Below are positions 35,703 through 44,618 of a stretch of 64,000 nt of DNA, in pieces. Position 1 is the stretch's first letter; each line of letters opens with the position of its first letter. The stretch spans positions 22,063 to 86,062 of the forward strand of contig JAQCKF010000013.1 in NCBI GenBank assembly GCA_027592275.1, written 5' to 3'. This DNA comes from Pseudomonadota bacterium. GTDB lineage: Bacteria > Pseudomonadota > Gammaproteobacteria > Pseudomonadales > Pseudohongiellaceae. The translations under genes were made by a program, and so were the position numbers. The notes beneath the pieces are model-generated. The model was not told where the DNA came from. It searched no databases and saw only the letters and a program-made list of their open reading frames with translations.

Positions 35703-37316
35703 TCAATACTCGGGGAGCGCAAACGCTGTCAGGGTCGTTCCGGAGGGAATTAGTACATATTGTCGGCCATCGAGCATATGGGTCATGGCCCCGGCTCCCC
35801 ATATACGCGAGCCAGTCTGATAGTGCCAAAGGTTCTCTCCGTTTACCGCGTCGAAGGCCATGAAGTTGCCCTCGTGATCACCAGCAAATACCAGCCCCGC
35901 AGCCGTGCTCAATACGCCGCCAAAGGTCGGCGATGGATAGGTGAATTCCCAGCGTAATTCGCCGGTCTGCACATCGAGAGCGCGCAGCGCACCGGAGCCT
36001 ATCTCAGGATCAATGAACACGACACCGCCGAAGGAGGCCTGCCCAGGCACTAGATTGGGCTCTTCCGGCACTATGGTGGCACAGGTTTCACGCGCCGTGA
36101 GGTAAAACAGACCAAGCTCCGGGTAGAACGAAGGTGGCATGAAATTCGTGCTGCCCCAAGGATCGGGCAAACAACCCTTACTCCCATCATTCAATACTAT
36201 CGGCCTGCCATCTTCCCCTATTTCCCGCGCCCAAGTGGTTGCGGTAAAGGGTTTGCCTAGCAAAAATTCACCGGACACCCTATCAAGCACATAGAAGAAG
36301 CCATTGCGATTACCGACCATTACCACCTTGCGCGGCTCACCCTGCCACTCAATATCCGCCAATACCGGCATATGATTTGAGTCCCAATCGTTCAAATCAT
36401 GAGGCGTGAACTGGTAGTGCCATTTCAGCTCTCCGGTATCCGCATCTAGCGCTACCAAGGAATTCGAGTACAGATTGTCTCCCGGCCTGCTGTCGCCGTA
36501 GTAATCTGGGTTGGGATTGCCCACGCCCCAGTAAATTAGGTTTAGCTCGGGATCATAACTACCGTTCATCCAGGTGCCACCGCCACCCTTCGCCAGAATC
36601 TCTGGATCATCCGGCCAAGTCTCACTGCCGGGTTCACCCGGCCCTGGTATTGTATTAAAGCGCCACAGTCGTTCGCCCGTAGCGGGGTCATAGGCATCAA
36701 TAAAGCCCCGAGTCGCGTACTCGCCACCAGATACGCCAGTGATTACCATGCCATCGATGACCAATGGAGCACCGGTTGAGGCATAACCTACTCGGTAGTC
36801 GGCTAACTCAACATCCCAAAGGATGTCGCCGTTGCGCCTATCAAACGCTAGCAGATGTGCGTCCAACGTCACCATGAACAGACTATTGCCAAGCATCCCG
36901 AAGCCTCTGTTAACCGGCGCACTAGCACCATAGGTCAGATCATCTGGAAGATTGCGTCGATACTGCCAGAAACGGCGACCTGTTTTTGCATCGATAGCCC
37001 AGGCGTAGTTATTTGACCCCGTTACATAGAGCACACCATCGTCGATGAGAGGTGTCGTTTCGAAACCTCGACCTCGAGTCGTGGTGCCTGTCTGAAAGGT
37101 CCAGACCGGTCGCAGCGAAGCGACGTTCTCTGTATTTATTTGCGTTAACGGGCTATGTCGTTTGCCGCTGTAATCACCGGAATAGGTCAGCCACCGAGAT
37201 GGGTCCGAAAAGCCCTGTAGGATATCTCCGTAATCGGGCCCAGAATCGTCTTGTGCCAGCGCAGCCAAGGCAGGAAAAAGTAGGCCGAACGCCACAAACG
37301 ATGAATTTTTGACCAT
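35703..37316 (-). CDS. PQQ-dependent dehydrogenase (quinoprotein alcohol-dehydrogenase type)
   Basis: Periplasmic eight-blade propeller oxidising an alcohol with PQQ. From the Met at 37316 about 537 residues with a signal peptide (FVAFGLLFPALAALAQ). Blade motifs recur (ALDADTGELKWHYQ, ALDVQTGELRWEFTY, AFDAVNGENLWHYQTG). The metal Glu is in GVSGGEYATRG, Asn in GVGNPNPDYYG, and the catalytic Asp in NDWDSNHMP. Two residues after that Asp is Asn, not Asp, favouring calcium over lanthanide. The adjacent Cys pair of methanol dehydrogenase is absent (GASAPVNRG). No fused haem domain; the diheme cytochrome upstream is the likely acceptor. Confidence 0.9.
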   Translation of the reverse strand: MVKNSSFVAFGLLFPALAALAQDDSGPDYGDILQGFSDPSRWLTYSGDYSGKRHSPLTQINTENVASLRPVWTFQTGTTTRGRGFETTPLIDDGVLYVTGSNNYAWAIDAKTGRRFWQYRRNLPDDLTYGASAPVNRGFGMLGNSLFMVTLDAHLLAFDRRNGDILWDVELADYRVGYASTGAPLVIDGMVITGVSGGEYATRGFIDAYDPATGERLWRFNTIPGPGEPGSETWPDDPEILAKGGGGTWMNGSYDPELNLIYWGVGNPNPDYYGDSRPGDNLYSNSLVALDADTGELKWHYQFTPHDLNDWDSNHMPVLADIEWQGEPRKVVMVGNRNGFFYVLDRVSGEFLLGKPFTATTWAREIGEDGRPIVLNDGSKGCLPDPWGSTNFMPPSFYPELGLFYLTARETCATIVPEEPNLVPGQASFGGVVFIDPEIGSGALRALDVQTGELRWEFTYPSPTFGGVLSTAAGLVFAGDHEGNFMAFDAVNGENLWHYQTGSRIWGAGAMTHMLDGRQYVLIPSGTTLTAFALPEY

Positions 37317-37360
37317 TCTTCTAAGCATTTGATGACAGCTTGGGATTTGATTCATTTATA

Positions 37361-37387
37361 CCTTCTATACTTTCTATACTTTCTATA
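37361..37387. repeat. Three-copy 9-bp tandem repeat upstream of the PQQ dehydrogenase
   Basis: CCTTCTATA, CTTTCTATA, CTTTCTATA lie head to tail, 45-71 bases before the dehydrogenase start. Copy-number change would shift promoter or leader spacing, but nine bases keeps helical phase nearly unchanged. Confidence 0.6.
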
Positions 37388-37405
37388 GTTTGTGTTCCTA
37401 CAATC

Positions 37406-38218
37406 TCAGCGCTGCTGATGAAGGTAGCTTAAAATATCATCGAGCTGAGAATCACTCAGTTGCTCCTCAGTAAAAGCAGGCATTAGTGAGTCGATGTCTC
37501 GATCTTGAGAGAGCAGATCAGATTTTACGAAGCCTCGCAGCCTCTGATTGCTATCTAATATCTGAATCGAGAATGCATCCTCACCTTTAATGATGCCACT
37601 CACATTAGGGGCACTACTGGTACTCAGAATGATTGGTTTATAGCCGCGAGAGATACTCGAACTCGGTTCGCGTACTGAACTGCGAAGTGCCGCCTGTGAG
37701 CGCCTGAGGGTGATAAGCTCTAGATTCGGCCCCAAACTCCCGCCGCTAATGCCAGCGCGATGACATTCGCTGCAATGGGCGGTAAACAGGCGAGCGCCAC
37801 TATTTTCATCTCCTGTAAATTCTTCAATGGACCCAGTAACCGCTACGCTGCGTAGATAGCTGACCAACATCCAAATTTCAGTATCCGGGTAGTTATGGGG
37901 CGGCATAATGCTGCCAGGCACACCCGCTTGTATGCGCGTGAATACTCGATCCTCGCTCATTCCCGGCTGCGTCCACATCAGTGTCAAGTCTGGCGCATCG
38001 ATACTGCTTAGTCCCTTTGCATCTGCTCCATGGCAGGTTGCGCACTGTCCACGAAAAATCACGCCACCTGCTTGGGCAGCTCTAGGGTCAGAAGCTAGGG
38101 GATTGGTTTGTTGTGCAGAAGCGGTCGATGCAATCAAGAATGCGGCGAAAGCCGCAAAGAGCACGAACGGCTTCAGCGGAGCTATTCGGCATTGATAGAA
38201 AATTGATTTTGTAGTCAT
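37406..38218 (-). CDS. Exported diheme c-type cytochrome
   Basis: 270 residues with a signal peptide ending FLIASTASAQQ. Two cytochrome c domains: GQCATCHGADAKGL (about 54-67) with a distal Met probably in GSIMPPHNYPD, and AHCSECHRAGISG (about 149-161) with Met in LMPAFTEEQL. The PPHNYPD.EIWMLVSYLRS stretch is typical of alcohol-dehydrogenase cytochromes. It is transcribed just before the PQQ dehydrogenase and should carry its electrons onward. Confidence 0.9.
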   Translation of the reverse strand: MTTKSIFYQCRIAPLKPFVLFAAFAAFLIASTASAQQTNPLASDPRAAQAGGVIFRGQCATCHGADAKGLSSIDAPDLTLMWTQPGMSEDRVFTRIQAGVPGSIMPPHNYPDTEIWMLVSYLRSVAVTGSIEEFTGDENSGARLFTAHCSECHRAGISGGSLGPNLELITLRRSQAALRSSVREPSSSISRGYKPIILSTSSAPNVSGIIKGEDAFSIQILDSNQRLRGFVKSDLLSQDRDIDSLMPAFTEEQLSDSQLDDILSYLHQQR

Positions 38219-38396
38219 CGCGGTTCTTATTATTCTATTAATTGAAATTCTAATTGTTCAGCGAAAAGAGCCAAACTCTGTTCAGTAGGCAGAATAACAC
38301 CATCCATCACAGCCGACCATCCATGGATTTGTTGACATTTATAAGACTTTGATTAACTCTAGACAAGTTGAGATTTACATTAACCTGGAGAGAAAT

Positions 38397-38858
38397 ATGG
38401 GTAATAACAACGAAAAACAGAAGAAAAATTCAACCCTACAAATTGTAACCTCGGCCTGTGCCGCACTCGCGCTAGGCTGGTTAGTACTTGGTACACAGGC
38501 CAACTTAACGACTGCACAACAGAGTAATTTCATGGGCGGATCGCCCAGCGTCGAAGACAGCGATGCAATAAGCACCCTTAGATTGGTCTTTCCGGCTGGA
38601 GTGCGCTCCAACTGGCATAGTCATTCTTGGGGCCAACTGTTAATGGTTGAGGAAGGCCGCGGCCTGACGCAAGATCGTGGCGGCCCATTACTTGAGATGC
38701 ATCCGGGCGAACCGTGGTGGACACCATCCGGACGAGAACACTGGCACGGCGCGCACCCTGACGAAGACGTGTTGCAACTAACAATCTACGAAGGCGAAGT
38801 GAATTGGTTGGAAGGTGTCGGTGATGCAGTCTATAACGCCACACCAAGACGCCCCTAA
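38397..38858 (+). CDS. Cupin-domain protein with N-terminal membrane segment
   Basis: From the ATG at 38397, which has GGAGAG upstream, 153 residues. One hydrophobic segment or signal (IVTSACAALALGWLVLGTQA) is followed by a cupin barrel. The metal-binding His/Glu set is in VRSNWHSHSWGQLLMVEEGRG (split), and a second motif is PGEPWWTPSGREHWHGAHPDED. Exported cupins of this type include quercetinase- or carboxymuconolactone-like proteins; activity unknown. It is divergent from the cytochrome/PQQ operon and closes with a strong terminator. Confidence 0.85.
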   Translation: MGNNNEKQKKNSTLQIVTSACAALALGWLVLGTQANLTTAQQSNFMGGSPSVEDSDAISTLRLVFPAGVRSNWHSHSWGQLLMVEEGRGLTQDRGGPLLEMHPGEPWWTPSGREHWHGAHPDEDVLQLTIYEGEVNWLEGVGDAVYNATPRRP

Positions 38859-38891
38859 TCGCAGCTCACTGAGATCAGGTTTAGAAAACTA

Positions 38892-38926
38892 ATGGGTGGT
38901 CCGTTTTTCGGACCACCCATTTTTTC
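38892..38926 (+). terminator. Strong rho-independent terminator after the cupin gene
   Basis: A perfect 12-bp stem, ATGGGTGGTCCG and CGGACCACCCAT, with a five-T loop, is followed immediately by six Ts. It is the clearest terminator in the window. Confidence 0.92.
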
Positions 38927-39105
38927 TTCACTCCCGCTTATTCTCCCCAGCTATTGCTAACGTCCAACATTGATAGCCGACGCAACTAGTCTCGTTGCTG
39001 GTTTACTACCTAAGGATAAGAGTCATATACTCAACCAGCGAACAGAGCTAGCTAGCTACCGAATGCCGTGCCATGGGGGGATGGGAGTAGAAGCAAGGGA
39101 TCAAT

Positions 39106-40314
39106 ATGAAATATTCAACTCTAAGAGTCATCTCGATTGCCAGCGCCACTGTATTACTCGCCAGTTGTGGCAATGAAGAACCCGCTATGCCCCAACTCAG
39201 CTTCGAAGAGGCCCTGCAAGAGCAGCTGATCCAGGCTAAATCTGGCGATGTGATTACCATTCCTGCCGGCGTGCACGAAATCACCCGCAGCCTATCGTTA
39301 AATGTTTCCGGGGTGACTATTGCCGGAGCAGGCATCGACACTGCCGTTCTTTCGTTTAAGAATCAGGTGCAGGGAGCTGAAGGGCTACTCATCAGCGCCA
39401 ATGATTTCGTGATTCGCGACTTGGCCATCGAAGATACGATAGGCGATGCGCTAAAAATCAACGAGAGCAACAATGTACAAATATTGCGAGTAAGAACTGA
39501 GTGGACAAACGGGCCATTGAGTACAAATGGCGCTTATGGGATCTATCCCGTGCAGTCGAACAATGTGCTGATCGATGAAGCTGTAGCCATCGGCGCCTCG
39601 GATGCCGGCATCTATGTCGGGCAGTCCTCGCAGATAATCGTTCGCAATTCCCGCGCCGAATACAACGTTGCTGGCATAGAGATAGAAAATTCTACCTTCG
39701 CCGACGTTCACGACAACGTTACAACAAATAATACTGGCGGCATCCTTGTTTTCGATCTGCCCAATCTTCCAGTTCAGGGCGGTCGTAATACTCGCGTCTA
39801 CCGCAATCAAATTTTCGCCAATAACACCGGCAACTTCGCACCCGAAGGCAATATAGTCGCAGGCGTACCGGCGGGTACCGGTCTAATGATCATGGCCAAT
39901 GACAACATCGAGGTGTTCGAGAATAATTTCGAGGACAACAACAGCGCGAACGTACTTATCGTCAGCTATTTGATCAATGAGATACCTATTACCGATCCGA
40001 ATTACGACCCATTCCCAGAAGCTATCTATCTACATAACAATCAATACACGGGAGGCGGAGAAAAACCCGACTCCGAACCGCTAGCATTATTGCAGGCCGC
40101 AACTGGCCAGCCATTACCTGATATTATTTGGGATGGCATGCTCTCCGAAGGAAAGACCGCCGCCGACGCACTGTGTTTCTCTGAGGCCGCCGATACCAGC
40201 TTCGTCTCCCTCGATGCGAGTAACGGTTTCGCACAACCTGTCTTCGATGCAACTGCACACGATTGTGCTTTTCCTCGCCTCGCCGAGATATCCATGAGCT
40301 TAAGTAGTCAATGA
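39106..40314 (+). CDS. Parallel beta-helix repeat lipoprotein
   Basis: 402 residues. Lipoprotein signal with lipobox LLASC at about residue 21. Right-handed beta-helix (pectate-lyase-like, NosD-like) coils follow, with recurring N- and I-rich turns such as NNVLIDEAVAIGASDAGIYVGQSSQIIVRNSRAEYNVAGIEIENS (each turn partial, about 145-190) and DNVTTNNTGGILVFDLP. It overlaps the next cytochrome gene by four bases (ATGA). The pairing matches a conserved two-gene set (SO2930-type diheme cytochrome plus beta-helix protein). Surface binding or carbohydrate modification is possible; no catalytic site is identified. Confidence 0.87.
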   Translation: MKYSTLRVISIASATVLLASCGNEEPAMPQLSFEEALQEQLIQAKSGDVITIPAGVHEITRSLSLNVSGVTIAGAGIDTAVLSFKNQVQGAEGLLISANDFVIRDLAIEDTIGDALKINESNNVQILRVRTEWTNGPLSTNGAYGIYPVQSNNVLIDEAVAIGASDAGIYVGQSSQIIVRNSRAEYNVAGIEIENSTFADVHDNVTTNNTGGILVFDLPNLPVQGGRNTRVYRNQIFANNTGNFAPEGNIVAGVPAGTGLMIMANDNIEVFENNFEDNNSANVLIVSYLINEIPITDPNYDPFPEAIYLHNNQYTGGGEKPDSEPLALLQAATGQPLPDIIWDGMLSEGKTAADALCFSEAADTSFVSLDASNGFAQPVFDATAHDCAFPRLAEISMSLSSQ

Positions 40315-41405
40315 CAGACTGTCATTTGCGCTGGGCAGCCTTCAGCGCATGTCTGTTACTGCTCGTGGCCTGCTCGGAATCGCCGCCGGTCTTTCATGCT
40401 ATTGAAAGACCGCTGCGTCTCTCCGATTGGCAGTTATTTGCTGTGGATGTAAACGAACTCGTCCCAAGTGAATCCAGCGTAGTCTTTCGACCCAACAATC
40501 CACTCTTCACCGATTACGCACACAAACTGCGAACGCTGTGGATACCGCAATCTCTGCAAGCGGATATTGTCAACAATGAGATTAACTATCCCGTGGGCAG
40601 CGTACTAAGCAAGACGTTCTACTATCCACGCTCCTCGAGCACGACACTCACCAAAGTTGCTGATAGCGGGCTTCAGAAAATAAACCTGAAGGACAATCAA
40701 CTGATAGAGACTCGGCTTCTCGTGCGCAAGGTTGACGGCTGGGATGCCTTCGGCTATGTGTGGAACGATGAACAGAGCGAAGCCTTTCTGCGCATTGCCG
40801 GGGCCAGCAAGCAAGTCTCACTACTCGATCAAGAAAGCACCCAGACAACGGACTTTACCTACTTCGTGCCGAACGAGAATCAATGTGCCGGCTGCCATAC
40901 GACGGTACACCCCGACGGTGATATGCATCCACTTGGCGCGCTTTTCAGCCAACTTAATGTCGATGTGAGTACCGCTATCGCATCACCTCTCGAACAGATG
41001 GTACAGCGCGGCTGGCTAAATGATGAGCAGGTTTTTCCACGCTCAGAATCTTGGCAAGACCTTTCTGCCTCCTTAGACGACCGCGCACTGGCCTATCTAA
41101 ATATGCAGTGCGGGCATTGCCACAACCCAGAAGGTGCCGCCGATACTTCAGGACTCATCCTCGATAACTCGCAAACGCTCGGCATAAACCGCGGCGTGTG
41201 CAAACCGCCTGTCGCGGCGGGCGGAGGTGCTGGAGATCTGCGCTATGGAATCGTACCCGGGCAGCCCGAGGAATCGATTTTGCTGTATAGAATGCGCTCC
41301 GATAAACCCGATGAGATGATGCCGGAGCTAGGTAGGTCGCTGATTCACTACGAGGGCGTAGATCTCATTAGCCGCTGGATAGCAGGAATGCCCGGGGCGT
41401 GCTAA
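40311..41405 (+). CDS. SO2930-like diheme c-type cytochrome lipoprotein
   Basis: 364 residues starting in the ATGA overlap with the beta-helix gene. Lipobox LLVAC near residue 21. Two haem sites: ENQCAGCHTTVHPDG (about 188-202) and MQCGHCHNPEGAADTSGL (about 266-283). Conserved segments PLFTDYAHKLRTLWIP (about 66-81) and LVRKVDGWDAFGYVWNDEQSEA (split) match the family as I recall it. Electron carrier or oxidase partner on the outer face of a membrane; substrate unknown. Confidence 0.85.
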   Translation: MTDCHLRWAAFSACLLLLVACSESPPVFHAIERPLRLSDWQLFAVDVNELVPSESSVVFRPNNPLFTDYAHKLRTLWIPQSLQADIVNNEINYPVGSVLSKTFYYPRSSSTTLTKVADSGLQKINLKDNQLIETRLLVRKVDGWDAFGYVWNDEQSEAFLRIAGASKQVSLLDQESTQTTDFTYFVPNENQCAGCHTTVHPDGDMHPLGALFSQLNVDVSTAIASPLEQMVQRGWLNDEQVFPRSESWQDLSASLDDRALAYLNMQCGHCHNPEGAADTSGLILDNSQTLGINRGVCKPPVAAGGGAGDLRYGIVPGQPEESILLYRMRSDKPDEMMPELGRSLIHYEGVDLISRWIAGMPGAC

Positions 41406-41428
41406 CGCACTTTGCTAGAATTACTCGA

Positions 41429-42181
41429 TTATTCTGTAGGAAAGAATGTATACAACACATCATCTAAGAGCGGCCCCCAATTGTCCCAGTCATGGCCCTC
41501 GTTAACCTCGCGGTAAGTCAGATCGTATTCCTGAAACTTTAGCGTCTCCATAAATTGCCGACCCGCCTGTGTATTATCATTGACGGTGCCAACACTCATG
41601 AAAAATTTCAATGGCAGTTTTTCTTGCGCCATGTATTGAAATCGCAGTTCATCCACCATCTCACTGTTTGCGGGAGACTGCATAGCAATGCCAGCGAATG
41701 AGTCGTGCGCCATGAGCCCGAAGCAGGCGCTGTTACGACCACCGAAGGACAATCCAAGGATGACTCGGTCGTCGCGCACTGCAGAAGTCGCGTATTCCTT
41801 GTCTATGGTAGGCAATAGCTCTTCGGTAAAAAAGTCGACATAACGCGGATTACAGAAGAACTGCTGATTGCGCCGATTCTGCTGCAGATTATCAGGATTG
41901 CGACTATCCACGAACACGACTAGCACGGGCTCTATATTGCCTGCAGCAATCTCTCTGTCTAAGAGTGCGGGAAGCTCACCGCGAGATATATACCACTGGC
42001 CATCGGTGATGTAGAGCGCGGGTAGCTCTGAGTTTTTGCGCATGCCCTCAGGGGCATAAACTCGATACTGCAAGTCATAACCGAGACTATCGCTGGAAAT
42101 TCGAATATCGCTGCTCAGTTTTCCATCCGCTGAAACCGAGCTAAAGACACCCACAAGAACCAGGAAAATGAATAGTCGCAT
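41429..42181 (-). CDS. Secreted alpha/beta-hydrolase, esterase D/enterochelin-esterase type
   Basis: From the Met at 42181, 250 residues with signal peptide LFIFLVLVGVFSSVSAD. Nucleophile elbow VILGLSFGGRNSACFG (Ser in GLSFGG), with LPALYITDGQWYISRGELPALLD before it and a C-terminal NEGHDWDNWGPLL supplying the His. The family hydrolyses short esters or siderophore/feruloyl esters. It lies seven bases after the membrane-protein gene upstream and likely shares its transcript. Confidence 0.85.
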   Translation of the reverse strand: MRLFIFLVLVGVFSSVSADGKLSSDIRISSDSLGYDLQYRVYAPEGMRKNSELPALYITDGQWYISRGELPALLDREIAAGNIEPVLVVFVDSRNPDNLQQNRRNQQFFCNPRYVDFFTEELLPTIDKEYATSAVRDDRVILGLSFGGRNSACFGLMAHDSFAGIAMQSPANSEMVDELRFQYMAQEKLPLKFFMSVGTVNDNTQAGRQFMETLKFQEYDLTYREVNEGHDWDNWGPLLDDVLYTFFPTE

Positions 42182-42188
42182 ACCTAAG

Positions 42189-42842
42189 TTATCTCCTCTC
42201 ATTTTGGCTCGCTTCATTCAAGCCCATTATCGAGCGCCACATCCTGCGAAACATAAATGTTTGAAAGATCAAAACAGCGTTGGCGAAAACCAGCGCCACC
42301 AACGGCAGCCAAGCCAGATTCTGAGCAATCCCTATAGAGATTGCGAATACAACAAGGCCAGTCACGATCGTCGCAACCGGCCAAAAATCGCGCAGCGTTG
42401 CCGGATTCGTCTTGCCGAAGAACTCATCATTCTCCGGATCTTGACGCGCCCGCCTGAAACTACTGTGCGACACCCAATTACCAGTGATAAAGATTGATCC
42501 AAGTACATATAACCAGAATGTGTCGAATTCCTCACCGATCAGGGCAATCAACATAAATTGCTGTATGCCAATTATGAAGGGGATGATTGAATCCCTAAGA
42601 TAGGGCTGCCAGATGAACCCCATAACCATCGTAGAGTACATCACCCAGATCTGCAGAATACCCAGAAATGCTGCCATGACCATGCCCCAGCCGATAAACG
42701 CCTGCACATCGAAATTCCAAAGCCATTCACTCTCTACAATTTTTGACCACATCAATTCCAGAGCCAAGGCTTGGATAATACTGATAAGTGTTAGCAGTAC
42801 TGTAGGGAAATGCGCCTGCGCTCTCGTTCTGATTTTACTCAT
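42189..42842 (-). CDS. Integral membrane protein of unknown function
   Basis: 217 residues with about six hydrophobic segments (roughly 13-31, 46-66, 85-104, 108-124, 155-172, 178-196), short loops and a basic C-terminus. No transporter or enzyme signature is visible to me. It sits between the VanX-like gene and the secreted esterase, all on the minus strand with small gaps, consistent with one operon. Confidence 0.75.
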   Translation of the reverse strand: MSKIRTRAQAHFPTVLLTLISIIQALALELMWSKIVESEWLWNFDVQAFIGWGMVMAAFLGILQIWVMYSTMVMGFIWQPYLRDSIIPFIIGIQQFMLIALIGEEFDTFWLYVLGSIFITGNWVSHSSFRRARQDPENDEFFGKTNPATLRDFWPVATIVTGLVVFAISIGIAQNLAWLPLVALVFANAVLIFQTFMFRRMWRSIMGLNEASQNERR

Positions 42843-42856
42843 AGCATCGTCTTTTC

Positions 42857-43552
42857 TTATTTAACTGGAAAATCAAAATAGGTATCCGGAAAAGGTTCGT
42901 CTTCAAGATTGAAATGCCACCACTCGGTGCGTATGGCTGCGAAGCCATGCTTGGTCATCACGGCTGCCAGCAAGTTTCTATTTGCGCGAGCCTGAACGGA
43001 AATCTCTTGATTACTTGGCCAGGAAGAGGGATCGAAGAAGTCCCAAGGTGTGCCCATGTCCAGCTCTTCGCCAGTTTGAGCATCAACTAGCGTCAAATCG
43101 ATTGAACTGCCTCTGGAATGCCCCGAACGTGCAGCTATATAGCCTTCATCGAACAAGATTTCTTTCGCGACAGACGGGTAGAAGACTTGTTTCATCTTCT
43201 TGTCATTCAGATCTTCGGCCCAGCGCACGAAGTGATCTACAGCAGGCTGAGGACGATAAGCATCAAAGACTTTCAGACTTAAACCGAAGGCCGCGAATTC
43301 ATCCTGCACATTCGACAGCGCCCTACCCCCTTCTTTTGTCATGAATACCTTTTCATCAAAGTATCCTTCGATTACACGCCCGACGAAGTTATTCTCACTG
43401 AAATAGCGAAGCTCTAAATGTAGCGTAGGAATTAGCTCCCGCAATTCAACAAAAGAGTCGGGAACCGGCTTATCGTTATTCTGAGCCATCCCCCGCTGCC
43501 CTGCGAGCAACAGACACAAGCTAAGCAGAAACGCGAGAGCGCGCCAGCTCAT
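42857..43552 (-). CDS. D-alanyl-D-alanine dipeptidase (VanX/DdpX-like), exported
   Basis: From the Met at 43552 about 231 residues with signal LAFLLSLCLLLAGQRGMA. Zinc-peptidase M15D motifs are complete: LELRYFSENNFVGR near the start, KVFDAYRPQPAVDHF (about 94-108), SGHSRGSSIDLTL with the His and Asp ligands (about 145-157), and the catalytic Glu with the third His in RTEWWHFNLEDEPFPD (about 210-225). These enzymes cleave D-Ala-D-Ala. In a bacterium without van genes it more likely recycles or uses cell-wall dipeptide than gives glycopeptide resistance. Confidence 0.92.
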   Translation of the reverse strand: MSWRALAFLLSLCLLLAGQRGMAQNNDKPVPDSFVELRELIPTLHLELRYFSENNFVGRVIEGYFDEKVFMTKEGGRALSNVQDEFAAFGLSLKVFDAYRPQPAVDHFVRWAEDLNDKKMKQVFYPSVAKEILFDEGYIAARSGHSRGSSIDLTLVDAQTGEELDMGTPWDFFDPSSWPSNQEISVQARANRNLLAAVMTKHGFAAIRTEWWHFNLEDEPFPDTYFDFPVK

Positions 43553-43859
43553 AGTTAAGTCATTGTATTTATTTGTTTTTTCGCAAGTCATTTGCATTTA
43601 CTCCTAATCCATTAAAACAGTCTAATCTATCCCCAGCCTGAAAACTCTGGAAATTGTGGTATAGCCTGGAATTTCGGACTAGACTACCTGCCCTTTTCCA
43701 AGGTCATTTCTTGACTAATTACGTCGCCTCTCTACTCAGCGCTTCAGTAATACTGAGAAGAACAGCCGCAGCTAATACGTCACCGATTTAAAGTTAGAAG
43801 TGGCACCTAAATAACTGAACTAAAGCTGCGCACTTCTATGCGATCTTGTGGATAAAGCG

Positions 43860-44567
43860 ATGAACAGAAAACAGAAAACAATCGGCCTTTTAGGCGGCAT
43901 GAGTTGGGAATCAACCGCCACCTATTATCGAGAACTCAACGAGGGCATAAAGGCCAAGCTCGGCGGATTGCACTCAGCCAAAATTTGCTTGGTAAGTGTA
44001 GATTTTGCAGAGATAGAGAGACTGCAACACATTGAGGATTGGAATGGCACCGCCGTAATCCTGTCTGAGGCTGCTATGGCAATAGAAAAAGGCGGGGCTG
44101 ATTTTCTTTTGATCTGCACGAATACGATGCACAAAGTAGCACCACAGATAGAGGCAAGTATTTCCATCCCGATCCTGCATATTGCCGATGCCACGGCTCA
44201 AAAATTGCGCGAAGCCGGCATCGAAAAAGTGGGCCTACTCGGCACTCGCTTCACCATGGAACAAGATTTCTATAAAGGTCGACTAACTGAGAAATACGGC
44301 ATCGATGTGATCGTGCCAGAAGAGTCCGAGCGCGAAGATGTGCACTCAGTTATCTACAATGAACTCTGCCTCGGCATCATCAATGAGAATTCACGAGAGA
44401 GATACCTAAAGATTATTGCTCAGCTGACAGCAAACGGCGCAGAGGCAGTGATACTCGGATGTACCGAGATCGCCCTACTCGTGCAGCAGAATCACACCGC
44501 GACTCCGCTTTATGACACCACTGCGATACATGCCGAGCAGGCTGTATTGAAAGCTCTATCAAGTTAG
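43860..44567 (+). CDS. Aspartate/glutamate racemase family protein
   Basis: About 235 residues from the ATG at 43860 (an in-frame GTG four codons upstream is possible). Cofactor-independent two-Cys racemase. The first Cys lies in FLLICTNTMHKVA (about 79-91) and the second in AVILGCTEIALLV (about 200-212), with the N-terminal GLLGGMSWESTATYYRELN typical of YgeA/RacX-like enzymes. It probably interconverts L- and D-amino acids such as Asp, Glu or broader substrates. Confidence 0.93.
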   Translation: MNRKQKTIGLLGGMSWESTATYYRELNEGIKAKLGGLHSAKICLVSVDFAEIERLQHIEDWNGTAVILSEAAMAIEKGGADFLLICTNTMHKVAPQIEASISIPILHIADATAQKLREAGIEKVGLLGTRFTMEQDFYKGRLTEKYGIDVIVPEESEREDVHSVIYNELCLGIINENSRERYLKIIAQLTANGAEAVILGCTEIALLVQQNHTATPLYDTTAIHAEQAVLKALSS

Positions 44568-44618
44568 AATCCCACTAATTACAACCGGCTTGCCAACTAC
44601 GGCCAAGAACTCAACACT

